A stretch of 64,000 bases of DNA from Biomphalaria glabrata (lineage: Eukaryota > Mollusca > Gastropoda > Planorbidae): positions 6,002,501-6,066,500 of the forward strand of contig NC_074721.1 in the NCBI RefSeq assembly GCF_947242115.1, written 5' to 3'. The position numbers and the translations under genes are program-made. The notes below the pieces were generated by a model. It was not told the DNA's origin. It saw only the letters and a list, made by a program, of their open reading frames with translations, and searched no databases. Positions 36,601 to 45,700 of this stretch are shown piece after piece (position 1 is the first letter of the stretch; every line of letters begins with the position of its first letter).

Positions 36601-36990
36601 CCTCTCTCTTCAGCACAAAAGAGTGTGTGATGTAGGTGTGGCCAATCCTAAGTCTGGACATGGTCATGCTACCACACCTTGTCAGACCCTTAGATGTGGG
36701 CCGCCACCTGACATCCGCCACAATCTGCCTGAGTTTGTTGTGAGTCTCAGCCTCCCATAGGTCCTGCCACTCTCGATAGGTGGCAGAGGCAATACTTTGT
36801 CTCAGGTCCGAGCAGGGAATGAATGGGTGTGGGAGAAATAATGTGTACATGATCTAAGGGCACAAAACAATACATATTTAGCTATTTATGTCACTGGCGG
36901 ATCCAGAACTTTGGAGTGGGGGGGGCGATTTTTTTCCAAACCCTAACCCTAACGCCCAGTAAACCCTAACCCTATGCATAAACGTGCGTA

Positions 36991-37056
<66 letters not shown>

Positions 37057-39390
37057 GATATATGAGAATAAAATAAGACTGTTTCTCAATCTTCGGCGAA
37101 AAAAAACAGAAAAAAAAACAGTCTTTCTCTTGCAAACTTGGGGGTCTGAGAGAGCGCTGTAAGCTTCTTCAGTGGGGTTCGGGGCGAAGCCCCGACGCCA
37201 AAAGCGTTTTCTTGCATTTTTCACTGCAGAAACGCATTCTTCTGACATTTACAGCTCATTATTTATCAGTGGGCTTCGGGGCGAAACGCATTCTCCTGAC
37301 ATCTACAGCTCATTACTTATTAGTGGTGTTCGGGGCGAAGCCCCGACGCCAAAAGCGTTTTCTTGCATTTTTCACTGCAGAAACGCATTCTTCTGACATT
37401 TACAGCTCATTATTTATCAGTGGGCTTCGGGGCGAAGCCCCGACGCCATAAGCGTTTTCTTGCATTTTTCACGGCTGAAACGCATTCTCCTGACATCTAC
37501 AGCTCATTACTTATTAGTGGTGTTCGGGGCGAAGCCCCGACGCCAAAAGCGTTTTCTTGCATTTTTCACAACTGAAACGCATTCTCCTGACATCTACAGC
37601 TCATTACGTATTAGTGGTGTTCGGGGCGAAGTCCCGACGCCAAAAGAGTTTTCTTGCATTTTTCACTGCAGAAACGCATTCTTCTGACATCTACAGCTCA
37701 TTATTTATCAGTGGGCTTCGCCAAAAGCGTTTTCTTGCATTTTTCACGGCTGAAACGCCTTCTCCTGACATCTACAGCTTATTATTCATCAGTGAGGTTC
37801 GGGGCGAAGCCTCGACGCTAAAAGCGTTTTCTGGCATTCTTCACTGCAATAACGCATTCTCGTGCCCTACAGCTGATTATTCATTCTATTATAAAGTGCC
37901 TTTTGAATAATGAGAAAAATATTCTAATATGAATTTATAGTCCCTTAATACATTGCAAATAAAACCGATTTGTTCTTTGAAAAGATTAGATACCCCACAT
38001 ATTTAGATTAAGGTTTTGAGGATCGCCGCCGAAAAAAAAATATTCGATTAATAATATTCAATAAAATTCTAGCATACATTGTTGAGTTATAGTCCTAAAT
38101 TTATTTAACTAGAAAAATATGAGATAGAGTAAAGGTTGGAAAAAGTCGACTAGGAAAAGATTATCTGGCTTTTGAACTCATCTCAACCGTGACTGTTATA
38201 TTGAAAAATTTCGTTTGAATTATAACTTTTCCAAAGCAAAGTCTTTCTTAAAATAGTTATGATAAATTCATGTCAAATTACACAAACTCTGTTTGGAAAG
38301 GGCAAGGGCGGTAAAATGAAAACTATTAATTCTCGCTCCTTTTTATAATTTCTGCTATTGATTGCATTTTGCATTAAAGAATAGGGGTTGGGCGACTCGA
38401 TATAAGAATTTACCTTATAACATATATAAATTATATTAGTGACAGATTTTTTTAATTTTGTAATTTCTTACTATAATACAAAAAGAAAAAGTATTGATTT
38501 GTCCGATGGGGGGAAGGGGATTGCATGTATCGCACTTCTACCTGTTTATATTATATAGATATTCGACTAATTTTGTTCACATACTATGATTTCTCCATAA
38601 AAGTAGGACAGCCCCCCCACTGAAAGGGTTTAGATGGGAAGGGCGGTGGAGGTATTTTCTCTTCCCCTTCCAATCGGCCAACAGGTGAACGAAATTTTAT
38701 AAAGACCGGTTAAAATACCAATAACAAGTTTTAATCATATAGATATTTAATTGATTCTGTTAGCAAACTGTGATTTCTACAAATAAATAGGACCGCCCCC
38801 CCCACTCGAAAGTTTTATGGTGGGGGGGGGGCGGATTGATGCCATCGCCCCCTCCAGACCCTACCAAATCGGCCAAAATACTAGAAGGGGGGGGGCGAAA
38901 TAATCTAAAAATAGGTTGAAATATAAATAATTAGTATATATTATTAACAAAAGTAATAAATTCGCATACAAATTGTGTGAATTCTATACTATAATTCGTC
39001 CGAGTGGGGGGGCGATCGCCCCTACCGCCCCCCCCCCTGGATCCGCCAGTGATTTATGTTAATACTGAAGGAGTGATTTACCATGTTGGTATCCAAATAA
39101 TGAATTAACATTGAATGGTTAATTTTGTTTCTATTGATTCTTGTATTATCTTTGCCAATAAATAATTGTGCAAAGTTTCAACTTGATCCGAGAATGGGTG
39201 TGGCAGCAATAGAGTGTTGTTTTACCAGACAAAATGAGTTGATATTGATTTGTATAAAATACACAAACATTTCGATCGTCATATTTCAATTAACTAATTA
39301 GGTTTACTATAATTAAGTCTAATACTTACTGAAAAATCCATTAGATTGAGCCAACAGTGTAACCAAAACAATACACTTTAAAATTCTCAT
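18676..39390 (-). CDS. Secreted protein: 11-residue repeats plus two VWA domains
   Basis: Thirteen exons (minus strand): 39390-39330, 35614-35390, 34695-34672, 33714-33485, 29751-29589, 25660-25478, 24113-24084, 23405-23388, 22234-22223, 21985-21971, 20920-20706, 19680-19518, 18860-18676. They total 1524 nt, 507 codons plus TAA. Exon 1 is a signal peptide (MRILKCIVLVTLLAQSNG). Exon 2 holds six consecutive 11-residue repeats (NTLGNVAKTIV, DTAGKVIGTAG and so on), predicted amphipathic helix. VWA1 has a full metal site: DASSS, a GGNTYTDRAL threonine and LITDGQS. VWA2 likewise: DSSGS, TTHTDLAL, VLTDGLS. Five microexons of 12-30 nt encode linkers rich in Pro, Thr, Ala, Gly and Ser. VWA domains bind protein ligands through a divalent cation, so an extracellular adhesion or matrix role is inferred (matrilin-like or collagen VI-like arrays). 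I know no named protein of this architecture. Further tiny exons could have been missed. Confidence 0.85.
18975..19275 (+). repeat. Unclassified interspersed repeat
   Basis: Shares aataaataattgtgcaaa, (c/g)atc(c/g)(t/g)agaatggg and accagacagacagagtgag with sequences at 39083-39265 and 40690-41035. No coding capacity was seen. It lies in an intron of the first VWA gene. Confidence 0.5.
19917..20155 (+). repeat. SINE family A, diverged
   Basis: A decayed head (ggccgtggtgaccaaatag) and the family body (ggtacctgacattagttgtg, gttgtgctggccacatgaca) with a catcttatgccccatagatc-type end. It lies in the intron between the first two exons of VWA2. Confidence 0.7.
21350..21565. repeat. Degenerate 43-46 bp tandem repeat
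   Basis: About five diverged units built on ggaaatgtataaggcccaaa and ggccgaaaaacacgtg. It lies in an intron of the first VWA gene. The minus-strand frames through it are repeat artefacts. Confidence 0.7.
22625..22985 (-). mobile_element. CR1/L2-like LINE 3' end, (GATAA)n tail
   Basis: The minus strand encodes YARTN, IFPSAIRELNGLPESARK and NNFADFKS, the C-terminal end of the reverse transcriptase. The tail is ttatcttatcttatcttac on the plus strand at about 22660. Same family as 7612 and 49965. It lies in the intron between the 18-nt and 12-nt microexons. Confidence 0.8.
23685..23830. repeat. About 26-bp tandem repeat
   Basis: Five to six imperfect copies of ataatcatgtcgtcaccctt with a variable AT spacer, in an intron of the first VWA gene. 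Confidence 0.75.
24870..25413 (+). mobile_element. hAT-like MITE (CAGTGTTTCTCAAACT) with nested insertion
   Basis: The left end CAGTGTTTCTCAAACT and right end AGTTTGGGAAATACTG form a near-perfect inverted repeat. The inside matches 53315-53510 but is split by the element at 24997-25360. No convincing target duplication survives. Confidence 0.75.
24997..25360 (+). mobile_element. hAT-like MITE (CAGTGATGCCCA) nested in another MITE
   Basis: Begins CAGTGATGCCCAAAATATGG and ends GATGGGCATCACTG. Flanking 8-bp repeats are CATTAGTT and CATCAGTT (one mismatch). The interior has gcgggccagatccggcccgc and a poly-C/poly-A stretch. It interrupts the MITE at 24870-25413, so it is the younger of the two. 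Confidence 0.8.
25807..26715. mobile_element. TA-flanked TIR element, 909 bp
   Basis: Perfect inverted ends AAGGGAAACTCCGATGGTTT at left and the reverse complement at right, each bordered by TA. That fits a Tc1/mariner-type target. Two short open frames inside show no transposase motif, so it is probably non-autonomous. It contains a (TA)n run at about 26124-26145. It lies in an intron of the first VWA gene, about 150 bp from an exon. Confidence 0.8.
27134..27345 (-). repeat. SINE family A
   Basis: Reverse orientation: the 3' end (cctttcagaccttgatatct) comes first and the tRNA-like head (attcgaacccagacccc, then cttagcaactcagctacc) lies at the high-coordinate end. Confidence 0.75.
28100..28215. 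repeat. A-rich tandem repeat
   Basis: Several copies of aaaaacccactaaat with A-run length variation, in an intron of the first VWA gene. Confidence 0.75.
28530..28735. repeat. Two adjacent short tandem duplications
   Basis: A 32-34 bp unit (gtataagttgtatagaata type, with aatggggaagcac) is doubled at about 28520-28580. A 47-bp unit (ccctgaccccggctaacctt, then cttcctttgacgtct) is doubled at about 28629-28725. Each pair is nearly identical, implying recent duplication. Confidence 0.75.
28860..29415 (-). mobile_element. LINE C-terminal/3' end
   Basis: The minus strand encodes the RT tail: LRWAGHVVRMQDNRLPKRLL, YGELCAGKRSQYKRYKDTLK, then the C-terminal ERAPNQQKAERRS. It is 5'-truncated. A second copy at 56000-58240 is interrupted by two insertions. 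It lies in an intron of the first VWA gene. Confidence 0.88.
30279..30359. mobile_element. TTAA-flanked short MITE, 81 bp
   Basis: Bounded by TTAACTCTTTCTTTCCTAAC and GGAGAGAAAGAGTTAA, an inverted repeat with TTAA at both edges. The interior is ctgactataccaacgttgat. TTAA targets are typical of piggyBac-type elements; the assignment is inference. Confidence 0.7.
30497..30660 (-). repeat. SINE family B
   Basis: Reverse copy. The box-B complement is gggtttgaacccggga and the head complement is gcgcaaaccgcacgaccagg. The tail side has gatgttccttcagagttaaa. It matches the copies at 31745 and 63845. Confidence 0.75.
30790..31048 (+). mobile_element. L2-like LINE 3' end
   Basis: Encodes the RT C-terminus FSVHGPKVWNSLPIVLRQTT and TTFKKNIKTYLFKTF. 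The 3' UTR carries the paired gcgctttgagc and agcgctttaaaa motifs and an (ATT)n tail, typical of L2-type LINEs. 5'-truncated. Confidence 0.8.
31745..31915 (+). repeat. SINE family B, good copy
   Basis: The tRNA-like head has box A (tggccgagcggtatgcgc) and box B (gggttcaaaccctgcc). The body is ctccccgcgtcgtcttggag and tttggatttggaagcag, and the tail is aaatctgaaggagcatccg. It lies in an intron of the first VWA gene. Confidence 0.8.
32285..32960 (+). mobile_element. LINE 3' end with internal 122-bp tandem duplication
   Basis: Same family as 5385-6510. The segment starting ctgcagaactagagagg is present about 2.3 times (32296, 32419, 32541). The last copy runs on to the family 3' end (gaggaatggagaaagacggt). 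It has several stops and no coding capacity. Confidence 0.85.
33186..33384 (-). mobile_element. TTAA-flanked MITE, longer form
   Basis: TTAACTCTTTATATCCG at left and AGGAGAGAAAGAGTTAA at right, about 200 bp. It shares its interior (agcatgcattt complement, cgatggtatcgtta) with 55722-55972. Confidence 0.7.
33396..33476. mobile_element. TTAA-flanked short MITE beside a splice donor
   Basis: Bounded by TTAACTCTTTCTCTCC and GGAGAGAAAGAGTTAA. It ends 8 nt from the last base of the exon at 33485-33714, so the donor is followed almost at once by the element. Confidence 0.75.
33960..34200 (-). mobile_element. LINE C-terminal fragment
   Basis: On the minus strand, broken frames resemble the EED-K-TWRR and R-WR-LT tail of non-LTR reverse transcriptases, ending next to a (CAT)n-type tail at about 33978-33991. 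The clade is not assignable. Confidence 0.55.
35172..35400 (-). repeat. 42-44 bp tandem repeat spanning a splice donor
   Basis: About five units (ttcactagatggtagctaaa, then cgcccaccagatttttccta, with variants). The rightmost contains the end of exon 2 (35390) and its donor GAAG|GTAGGT. Two further units repeat a GAAG|GTAGG donor-like sequence. The minus-strand frame stays open to about 35220. Confidence 0.8.
36430..36855 (-). mobile_element. LINE fragment, RNase H-distal C-terminus
   Basis: The minus strand encodes WQDLWEAETHNKLRQI, MSRLRIGHTYITHSFVLKRE, PLCEYCDSRLTVEHILIDCP. This Cys-Cys-His-Cys tail follows RNase H in I- and jockey-type LINEs. The fragment lacks both the RT core and a 5' end. 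It lies in the first intron of the first VWA gene. Confidence 0.85.
36892..39051. mobile_element. hAT-like DNA transposon, 2.16 kb, non-autonomous
   Basis: Ends CACTGGCGGATCCAG and its reverse complement CTGGATCCGCCAGTG. It is flanked by a perfect 8-bp duplication ATTTATGT (36884-36891 and 39052-39059). Inside are telomere-like CCCTAA words (36943-36973), a long (AT)n tract (about 36996-37054), and a tandem array of about 97-bp units (37165-37870). No transposase was recognised, and the open frames through the array are artefacts. Confidence 0.85.
37165..37870. repeat. 97-bp tandem array with palindromic core
   Basis: Around seven units. Each holds the palindromic GGGGCGAAGCCCCGACGCC, then aaaagcgttttcttgcattt, then aacgcattct and acagctcatta. 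One unit lacks the palindrome. It lies wholly inside the hAT-like element. Confidence 0.88.
39083..39265 (+). repeat. Unclassified interspersed repeat, copy 2
   Basis: Shares aataaataattgtgcaaag, ttgatccgagaatgggtgtg and accagacaaaatgagttgat with 18975-19275. It lies just inside the first intron of the first VWA gene. Confidence 0.5.
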
Positions 39391-39687
39391 TTTGTTTTTG
39401 TTTTTTTGTAAACCAGTTCCTTAAAATAGAAGTTAAAGGGAAATAACAAAGATATGAATACATGGATAAAAAACTATTGAAAGATTCATTGCACTTATAT
39501 GTTTGTAAAAGATCTCAATATTCAGATAGTTAGAATTTGTCTTTAAATATAGAAACAAGCTTAAAGAAATGTATAAGCAGAGGCGGTTTTCAATATTAAA
39601 AAAAAAGTATTCCTCTTTAACGAAATGGATGGCATTCTTTAAATTCTGCTTCCATATTTTACCCGTAGTATACACAACATATATACA

Positions 39688-39874
39688 CTAGGAGTTCTCA
39701 ACCTTTTAAGCTCGGCGATCCATTTTTACCATCCCCACTCTACCGCGACCACCCACCCCCACCACACATACAGCAATAGAAGAATAGACAAAAACAATCC
39801 ATCTTAGGCGACCCCTTGCAAATCGGCAATCGACCCCCAAGAGAGGTCGCGATCCACAGGCTGAGAACCCCTGC
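39688..39874 (-). mobile_element. SPIN-like hAT MITE
   Basis: Ends ctaggagttctcaacc and ggctgagaacccctg, with the interior complement of the SPIN-like ggtcgcgatccacagg. Approximate 8-bp flanks TATATACA and TCTATACA. It lies about 300 bp upstream of the first VWA gene's start codon. Confidence 0.75.
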
Positions 39875-40513
39875 TCTATACACTACTGCATTCCACATTC
39901 ATCTTCGGACTCGAAGACAAGATTTGTTATTATACAATAAATTTGCATCATTCAAATGTTCTTTTTGCAGTCTATCTTATGATCTACACATAAGACGGTC
40001 CGCACAATTTTCAGGCGCTTCAATTTATTTACTCAACGTTTTGCAGAATACAAAGCAACATTGGAGTGGAGTGCGGGAATTCCCGCTAATTAAGAACGTC
40101 TGTTATAGTTGAGTTCATGACATGGTGAGTGAAAGTTATGAAGTGGGGAAGCCGAGGAACGCAAGAGAGCACGTCAAGACATGCTCAAGTGAGTTGTAAT
40201 TGTGTAAGTTAATATTTTACCCGTCTTTCTACATACAGCTAGGGTGGGGGGATAGGAGGTCATAATTTGACAATCTCCCCGCCGGGACCCCACTTGAGAG
40301 GGTCCCCAGATGAGTGTCCAAAATTTGTTTTTTTACATTAAATATCACTTAAAATATCCTATGTCATGATATCAAATGTCATAATCCAAGCCTGCCGGAT
40401 ACCCAATTCCCTAGCTACGCCACTGGCTAATCTACTTGGTCATTAGGTTGGAGCTCCACACAACAGGTACAACCAAAAAACCGAGTGGGCATGTTATATT
40501 CTTATGTAGAAAT

Positions 40514-41825
40514 AATAATTTAAATTAAACCTTGAAATACGAAGCCAGGAAAAAAATTTTATATTTATACATACCAAATTTTTCCCTGAAATATTATAGA
40601 TGTTGTTACGTAATGAAACGTTAATTTTTTATTTTATAAAAAAAATAAATACAGTTTTTAACTTTCAATGACTTGCATGTAGAAACATAAGACAAAAACA
40701 AGCGAAATATAAAAGGTACCTATACAAAACAAAACGTATCTAAGGGAAATAAATTCACATTTACAGTCGTATATCTCAATACTGTAAGCCCTACTACTTA
40801 TTTCTGCCTTTTGATAGCAAACAAAATTAATTAATAACCAATTTTGAAATCAACAAATTGTTTAATTGTCTGACTGATGCATGTTTCGTTAGGAACAATT
40901 CATGATTTTCGCAAGTTTGAACTTGATCCGAGACCCGAGTGGAAGAAATAACGTGTTCGAAATTTGAACTAGACGGACAGAGCAGATTGAGCTGATAGAA
41001 GAAGCTTTGTTTAAAATAAAAGTAATAATACTTCAAACAAAATAATAATAAAAATAAGGCTTGTCTTCGAAGACTAATGTGAAATGCAGTATTTCCATAT
41101 TTTGCCACACACAAGGGCAAGTGTAACCATTGTCCGCCGGTGGTCGATTAAGATATTTTTTTCGCCGTCTACGTCTGTATATATAAAAATATAACACACA
41201 CACACAAACACAAAATACACGCCAGTCACACGAGTCTCGATTTGTCTCCCTTTTTCCTGTTTTACATCAGTATTTATTAACCTGAAGTACGACAAACAGC
41301 CTCGTGATTTCATCATAATCTATTCAGCCTATACAACCAAAAACATCCGCCCACCTTTTCTCTAACAGTCACATCAGAAAGAGGCACATACAATCCATAA
41401 CACACTTACAACATGTTAGTTGTAAGCATATTAGATGTTTGGAGCTGCAACCCAATGACCATGAATCGAAAGCTACAATAATAACATATACTTACTGTGT
41501 GACGAGACCTGGGGTGTCGCTTCGTTACCAACGCTCTAATGTCAATGAACCAAAGCTCCTTTATATAGTCATCACCTGCCCACATAACATCTCATTGGCT
41601 GGATACACATGTAAAACTCAATTTTTATCCCCAGTTATGCTATTGCAATTGTTCTCAAAACTTAATTAAATTTGGCATTAACTTTCTGTTTGTCTTCCTT
41701 GTTTGATACTTTAGAAATTGTAAACGTTACGTCACAACATCTGTAGCATTTCAGGGGAAAATTTGGTATGTATAAATATATATATATTTTTACTGGCTTC
41801 GTATTTCAAAGTTCTGTTTGAATGT
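40514..41825. mobile_element. Element with about 95-bp inverted ends
   Basis: About 40525-40615 is the inverted, diverged copy of about 41729-41822 (cttcgtatttcaa, ttggtatgtataaata and ttacgt-acaacatct are shared). The 1.1-kb interior includes the dispersed repeat at 40690-41035 and no recognisable gene. Class unknown. Confidence 0.6.
40690..41035 (+). repeat. Unclassified interspersed repeat, copy 3
   Basis: Resembles 18975-19275: aaaaacaagcgaaatataa, gtatatctcaatactgtaag, gaacttgatccgagacccga. It has no open frame of note. Confidence 0.45.
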
Positions 41826-42734
41826 AGAATATAACTACAAAGCAGAATTTAAGAATTTAAGCAAAGCGAACAGTTTTAATAACTTAAGCAAACATTTACT
41901 CAGTAATAAGCTCATAAAGGGATCCGTTTCCTTTCATTTAAGTCATGTTACTAAATTGGAGGCAATTTAATTGAAATCTAATCAACATTTCTTTGCTTTT
42001 TAAAAGTGTTTTTTTAACTTATTTGTTGCAACTTGCAAGACTGGTTTAATTTGTAAACAGTTTTGTATCGATTCGTATCCAAAAGCCGGAACAACACATG
42101 ATCTTAATTACTTATATAGGCCTATAACAAAACGTAAAGATCCCTTTTCAGACCATGCGGTCTATAGGGCAGATGATGTTAAGGTCATATGTTTCTTTGG
42201 CCAACGGCTAACGAGCGTGGTGTCGTGTGGCCAGCACAATGACCAACCGCCATTTCTTTCCCCAACTTAAGTCAGATACCCAAAAGAGTTGATTGGACTC
42301 AGGGGGCGTTCTACAAATATAAAACGTTAAATAAGGTTGTAGTAGAAATGTCCTGAATGTAAATCACTTGGTCTCGTGTGCCATTCCATTCAATGTGTAA
42401 GAAATCACCACGGCCCGTCTCTTACTTCCTGGGTTTAAAAGCTAAGGGCGACAATCACACTCGGTTTCCTCACCTCTACTTGAAGCAGCATTTCTTCACA
42501 ATTGGCTTTTAAATTTGAAAAAAAAACAACAGAAATAAGAGATGCTCCAGCAGTCTTCACTGGGTTATTATTACTCGTTTAGTGATCAAGTCTTACCACT
42601 GAGTGAGGTCTAGCCCAGGAAGTTTTTTTATATTTGCAAAACGTAGGCAAAGATAATGATTTACTGAGACGTATAAAGAGTTCTGTTCCTTGTATTGAAC
42701 GTTCAATATCAATAATAGTTTAAAATTAGATTCT
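41826..42734. other. Intergenic DNA between the two VWA genes
   Basis: Contains only a partial SINE (42140-42320). No gene is supported in the remainder. Confidence 0.4.
42140..42320 (-). repeat. SINE family A, head missing
   Basis: Reverse copy: ccttttcagaccatgcggtc, ggcagatgatgttaaggtca, gtgtcgtgtggccagcacaa, then gtcagataccc. The tRNA-like head is absent. Confidence 0.7.
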
Positions 42735-42740
42735 TTTATT
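42735..42740 (-). terminator. Polyadenylation signal of the second VWA gene
   Basis: AATAAA on the minus strand about 35 nt past the TAA at 42779-42777. This supports the short terminal exon. Confidence 0.65.
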
Positions 42741-42776
42741 GCGAAATAATACAAATACAAATTTACGATAAAGAAA

Positions 42777-45700
42777 TTATTTCAGATCGTGTGGATTCTT
42801 TGTTGTAAAATTGGACAGCTTTATTCTTCCTGTAAAAAAAAAAACAGCCATTAAAAAATAAGAAAAAACAAACTTTATTTTTTCAGCTATAAAATGATTT
42901 TGTCTAATTCTCTTCTAGTTTAATGTATTGGCTAGTATGTATTGGGCAGTTGTTTGAGACAAACATCTATAAAAAAGCTAACAAGATATCCTCGAAATAA
43001 AGAATCACCCTTTGTGTCAGGATTTTGTGATTTTACCATCACAAAAGAGATACAAGACACCGATAGCAAAGACAAACAGACAGAAACACTCTTTTGTTGC
43101 TCTGGCGATCCAATCATTAAATAAGAACAATCTGATATAAAGTTTGTCACATGTAAATTATGAGTGAGTCTGATTTGAATGTACACTTTGGTTTCTTATA
43201 GTTATAATGTTTTTTGTTTGGTGTAATGCACAAATTGTAAGACAGATTTCCATACGGACAAAAAAGATTATTATTATTATTATTATTTTTATTGTCATTA
43301 TTATCAAAAGGACCGACAAACTGCACAAATACAATAGCAGCTAGTACCACATGGAGCCAATATAAATAACAGTAATGCGGGGTAAAGTGGGACAACAAAT
43401 TGTGCTAATAATCTAACACACAATCACACTAGTTAGCTGGGGAATCATTGACACATCTTCTACAAGGGTAGGTTACCCACACCATGTCTCTTTCTAATAA
43501 CAGCTTATAGAGCATAGTAAATATATAGGGATGTAATAATGTCTCCAAAGGTCCTTCCATGATAAATGACCTACCTTCACATATCCTGGATGTGATACGG
43601 TCTCGGACTTTGCTGAGGTCACCAAGTTTCTCCACCAGGAAGACATCTTTGCTATTACTCTCAGCAATGACAGGTTCCTGCCACAGTGGCTTGCCCACGG
43701 CGACCACTAGAACAGCGACGCCCTGGTCCTGTAGTCTCTTGGCTGAGTTTCTAGCTGTTATATATAGATAAAGTAGAATGTAAGGAGTATGTATGTGCTG
43801 TGATGCGAGTTATTTTAAATATGGGCTCGTTATAATTGTGCTTTTGTTCCCCTGGCAATCAAATCATATAAATAGAAACCATCTGATATTAACTTTTCGC
43901 TTGTAAATTATGTGTGAGTCTGGTGGTGTGAATGTATATTTTGGTTTTCTATAATTATAATGTTTTGTTTGGTGTAATGCAAAAATTGTAAGACCTTATG
44001 GATAATAAACATTATTATTATTATTATTATATTCTTGGAGTTCTATTCTCAACCAGTAAAGACAAATCTAATAGTAATACGATCGTTTATTTACACAAGT
44101 ATAAGTTTACAACCAATGTCTCCATAGTCTACACCACCTCTTACTTCGGACTCGACCTACTGTTCTTCCAATCCTAGCTCCTACAGGCTACTTGTCAACA
44201 AACACACCCACGTGACTCACAGTCCAGTCAACCAACGGGACAGGTACACTATATATAATTACGTCAGCGCACACAGGGGCACTTCTCTTGACCGTGTGTG
44301 TTACGTGCGCATCTTAGTGTGAATGTGAAATGGTGCGATTGCGTGTTGAAAGTAGGAAGAAGAACCGAAATGGAGGACTATGAACAAGAAAGTGTTTTCA
44401 GTGTTAATAAAGATTAAAGTATTTATAAACTGTGATTTGTCGTTTACATGACTAAAGAGTCTCATCCAATATGAAAACGTAACAAGTGGCGCCCAACGCA
44501 AAAGGTAAAACCCACGTATCCCTCTATACACAGGGGATCTCCTGTCAGCAGACAGTAGAGATAGTAAAGTCTAGATCTAGAGAAAGGAGAACATTCGATT
44601 CGATATTATTAGTAATCGACTATGGCGGACAAAGCTGAGATAGCAGCGTTGAAGGAAGAGGGAAGGTTGTTGGAGCTTGAAGGGGCAGAACTAAGAAAAT
44701 ACGTACAATAAAGGTTGATGGAGAGGGAGAGATTAGCGATGGAAAGAGACAAAGAAAAGGAGAGATTAGATAAGGAGGACAAAAGAGAAAGGGAAAAAGA
44801 AAAGGAGAGATTAGCGATGGAAAGAGACAAAGAAAAGGAGAGATTAGATAAGGAGGACAAAAGAGAAAGAGAAAAGGATAAGGAGATAGTAGCAATTGAA
44901 AGGGAAAAGAAAAATGAATTGGTCGCCATTGAAAGAGAAAGATTAGCATTTGAAAAAGAGACAGCAGACAAAAAGTTAAAAACAGACCAAGGAAAAGAGA
45001 ATGATAAAAGAAAGAGTGAATCTACAGGGAATAAACTGGCAAAATATAAAGGTTTGATTTTCAACGAAGACAAAATAGACATAGACATTTTTTTGAAGAA
45101 GTTCGAAATAGAAATGAGAGAACTGGAGTACCCTGAAGACAAATGGACATTCTTATTGTCGAGATCATTTACAGCGGAGGTGCCTTCAAAAATATGTATG
45201 AACCAGAGTAACTACAGCATTGTGAAAGAACAACTACTTCGAACTTTCGGGAAAACAGAAGCTTTCTATCGCCAACAGTTTGTTAATTGTGAGATAGAAC
45301 CAGAGGATGACCCGCAGACCTTCTTGGACAAAATGAGCAGCCATTTCGATAACTGGATAGAAACCGCTGAGGTAGAAAAAACCTTTGACAGTCTAAAGAC
45401 ATTTCTCATGCTGGACAAAGTGATGTACGAGTGTCAGGAGGAATTAAAAATATTTCTGTTGGAGAGGAAACCGAAATCCATAGAAGACATAGTAAGACTG
45501 ATAAGGGCTTATAAAGTGGCACATCCCGAGAAGAAATTATCTAGAGGCAGTGATATGGAAGAAATAGTTGCATTTAACAGAACGTGTGAGACACAGAATA
45601 ACTCTCACAGAACAAGGGAGACACATGATAGACAGTATAGAAGTGGTACATATGAAAGACAAAATGATAGCCGCAACGGAAGATATCAAGGAAACAGACA

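Noticed and set aside
36938-36975. Telomere or interstitial telomere (CCCTAA words)
   Set aside because: Only a handful of interrupted units, inside a transposable element with defined ends.
37172-37910. Several overlapping frames with repeated SLQKRILLTFTAH-like words
   Set aside because: Products of the 97-bp array inside a hAT-like element, in shifting frames.
44609-45142. Ser/Leu-rich membrane-like protein on the minus strand
   Set aside because: Antisense shadow of the charged gag-type region of the LTR relic.
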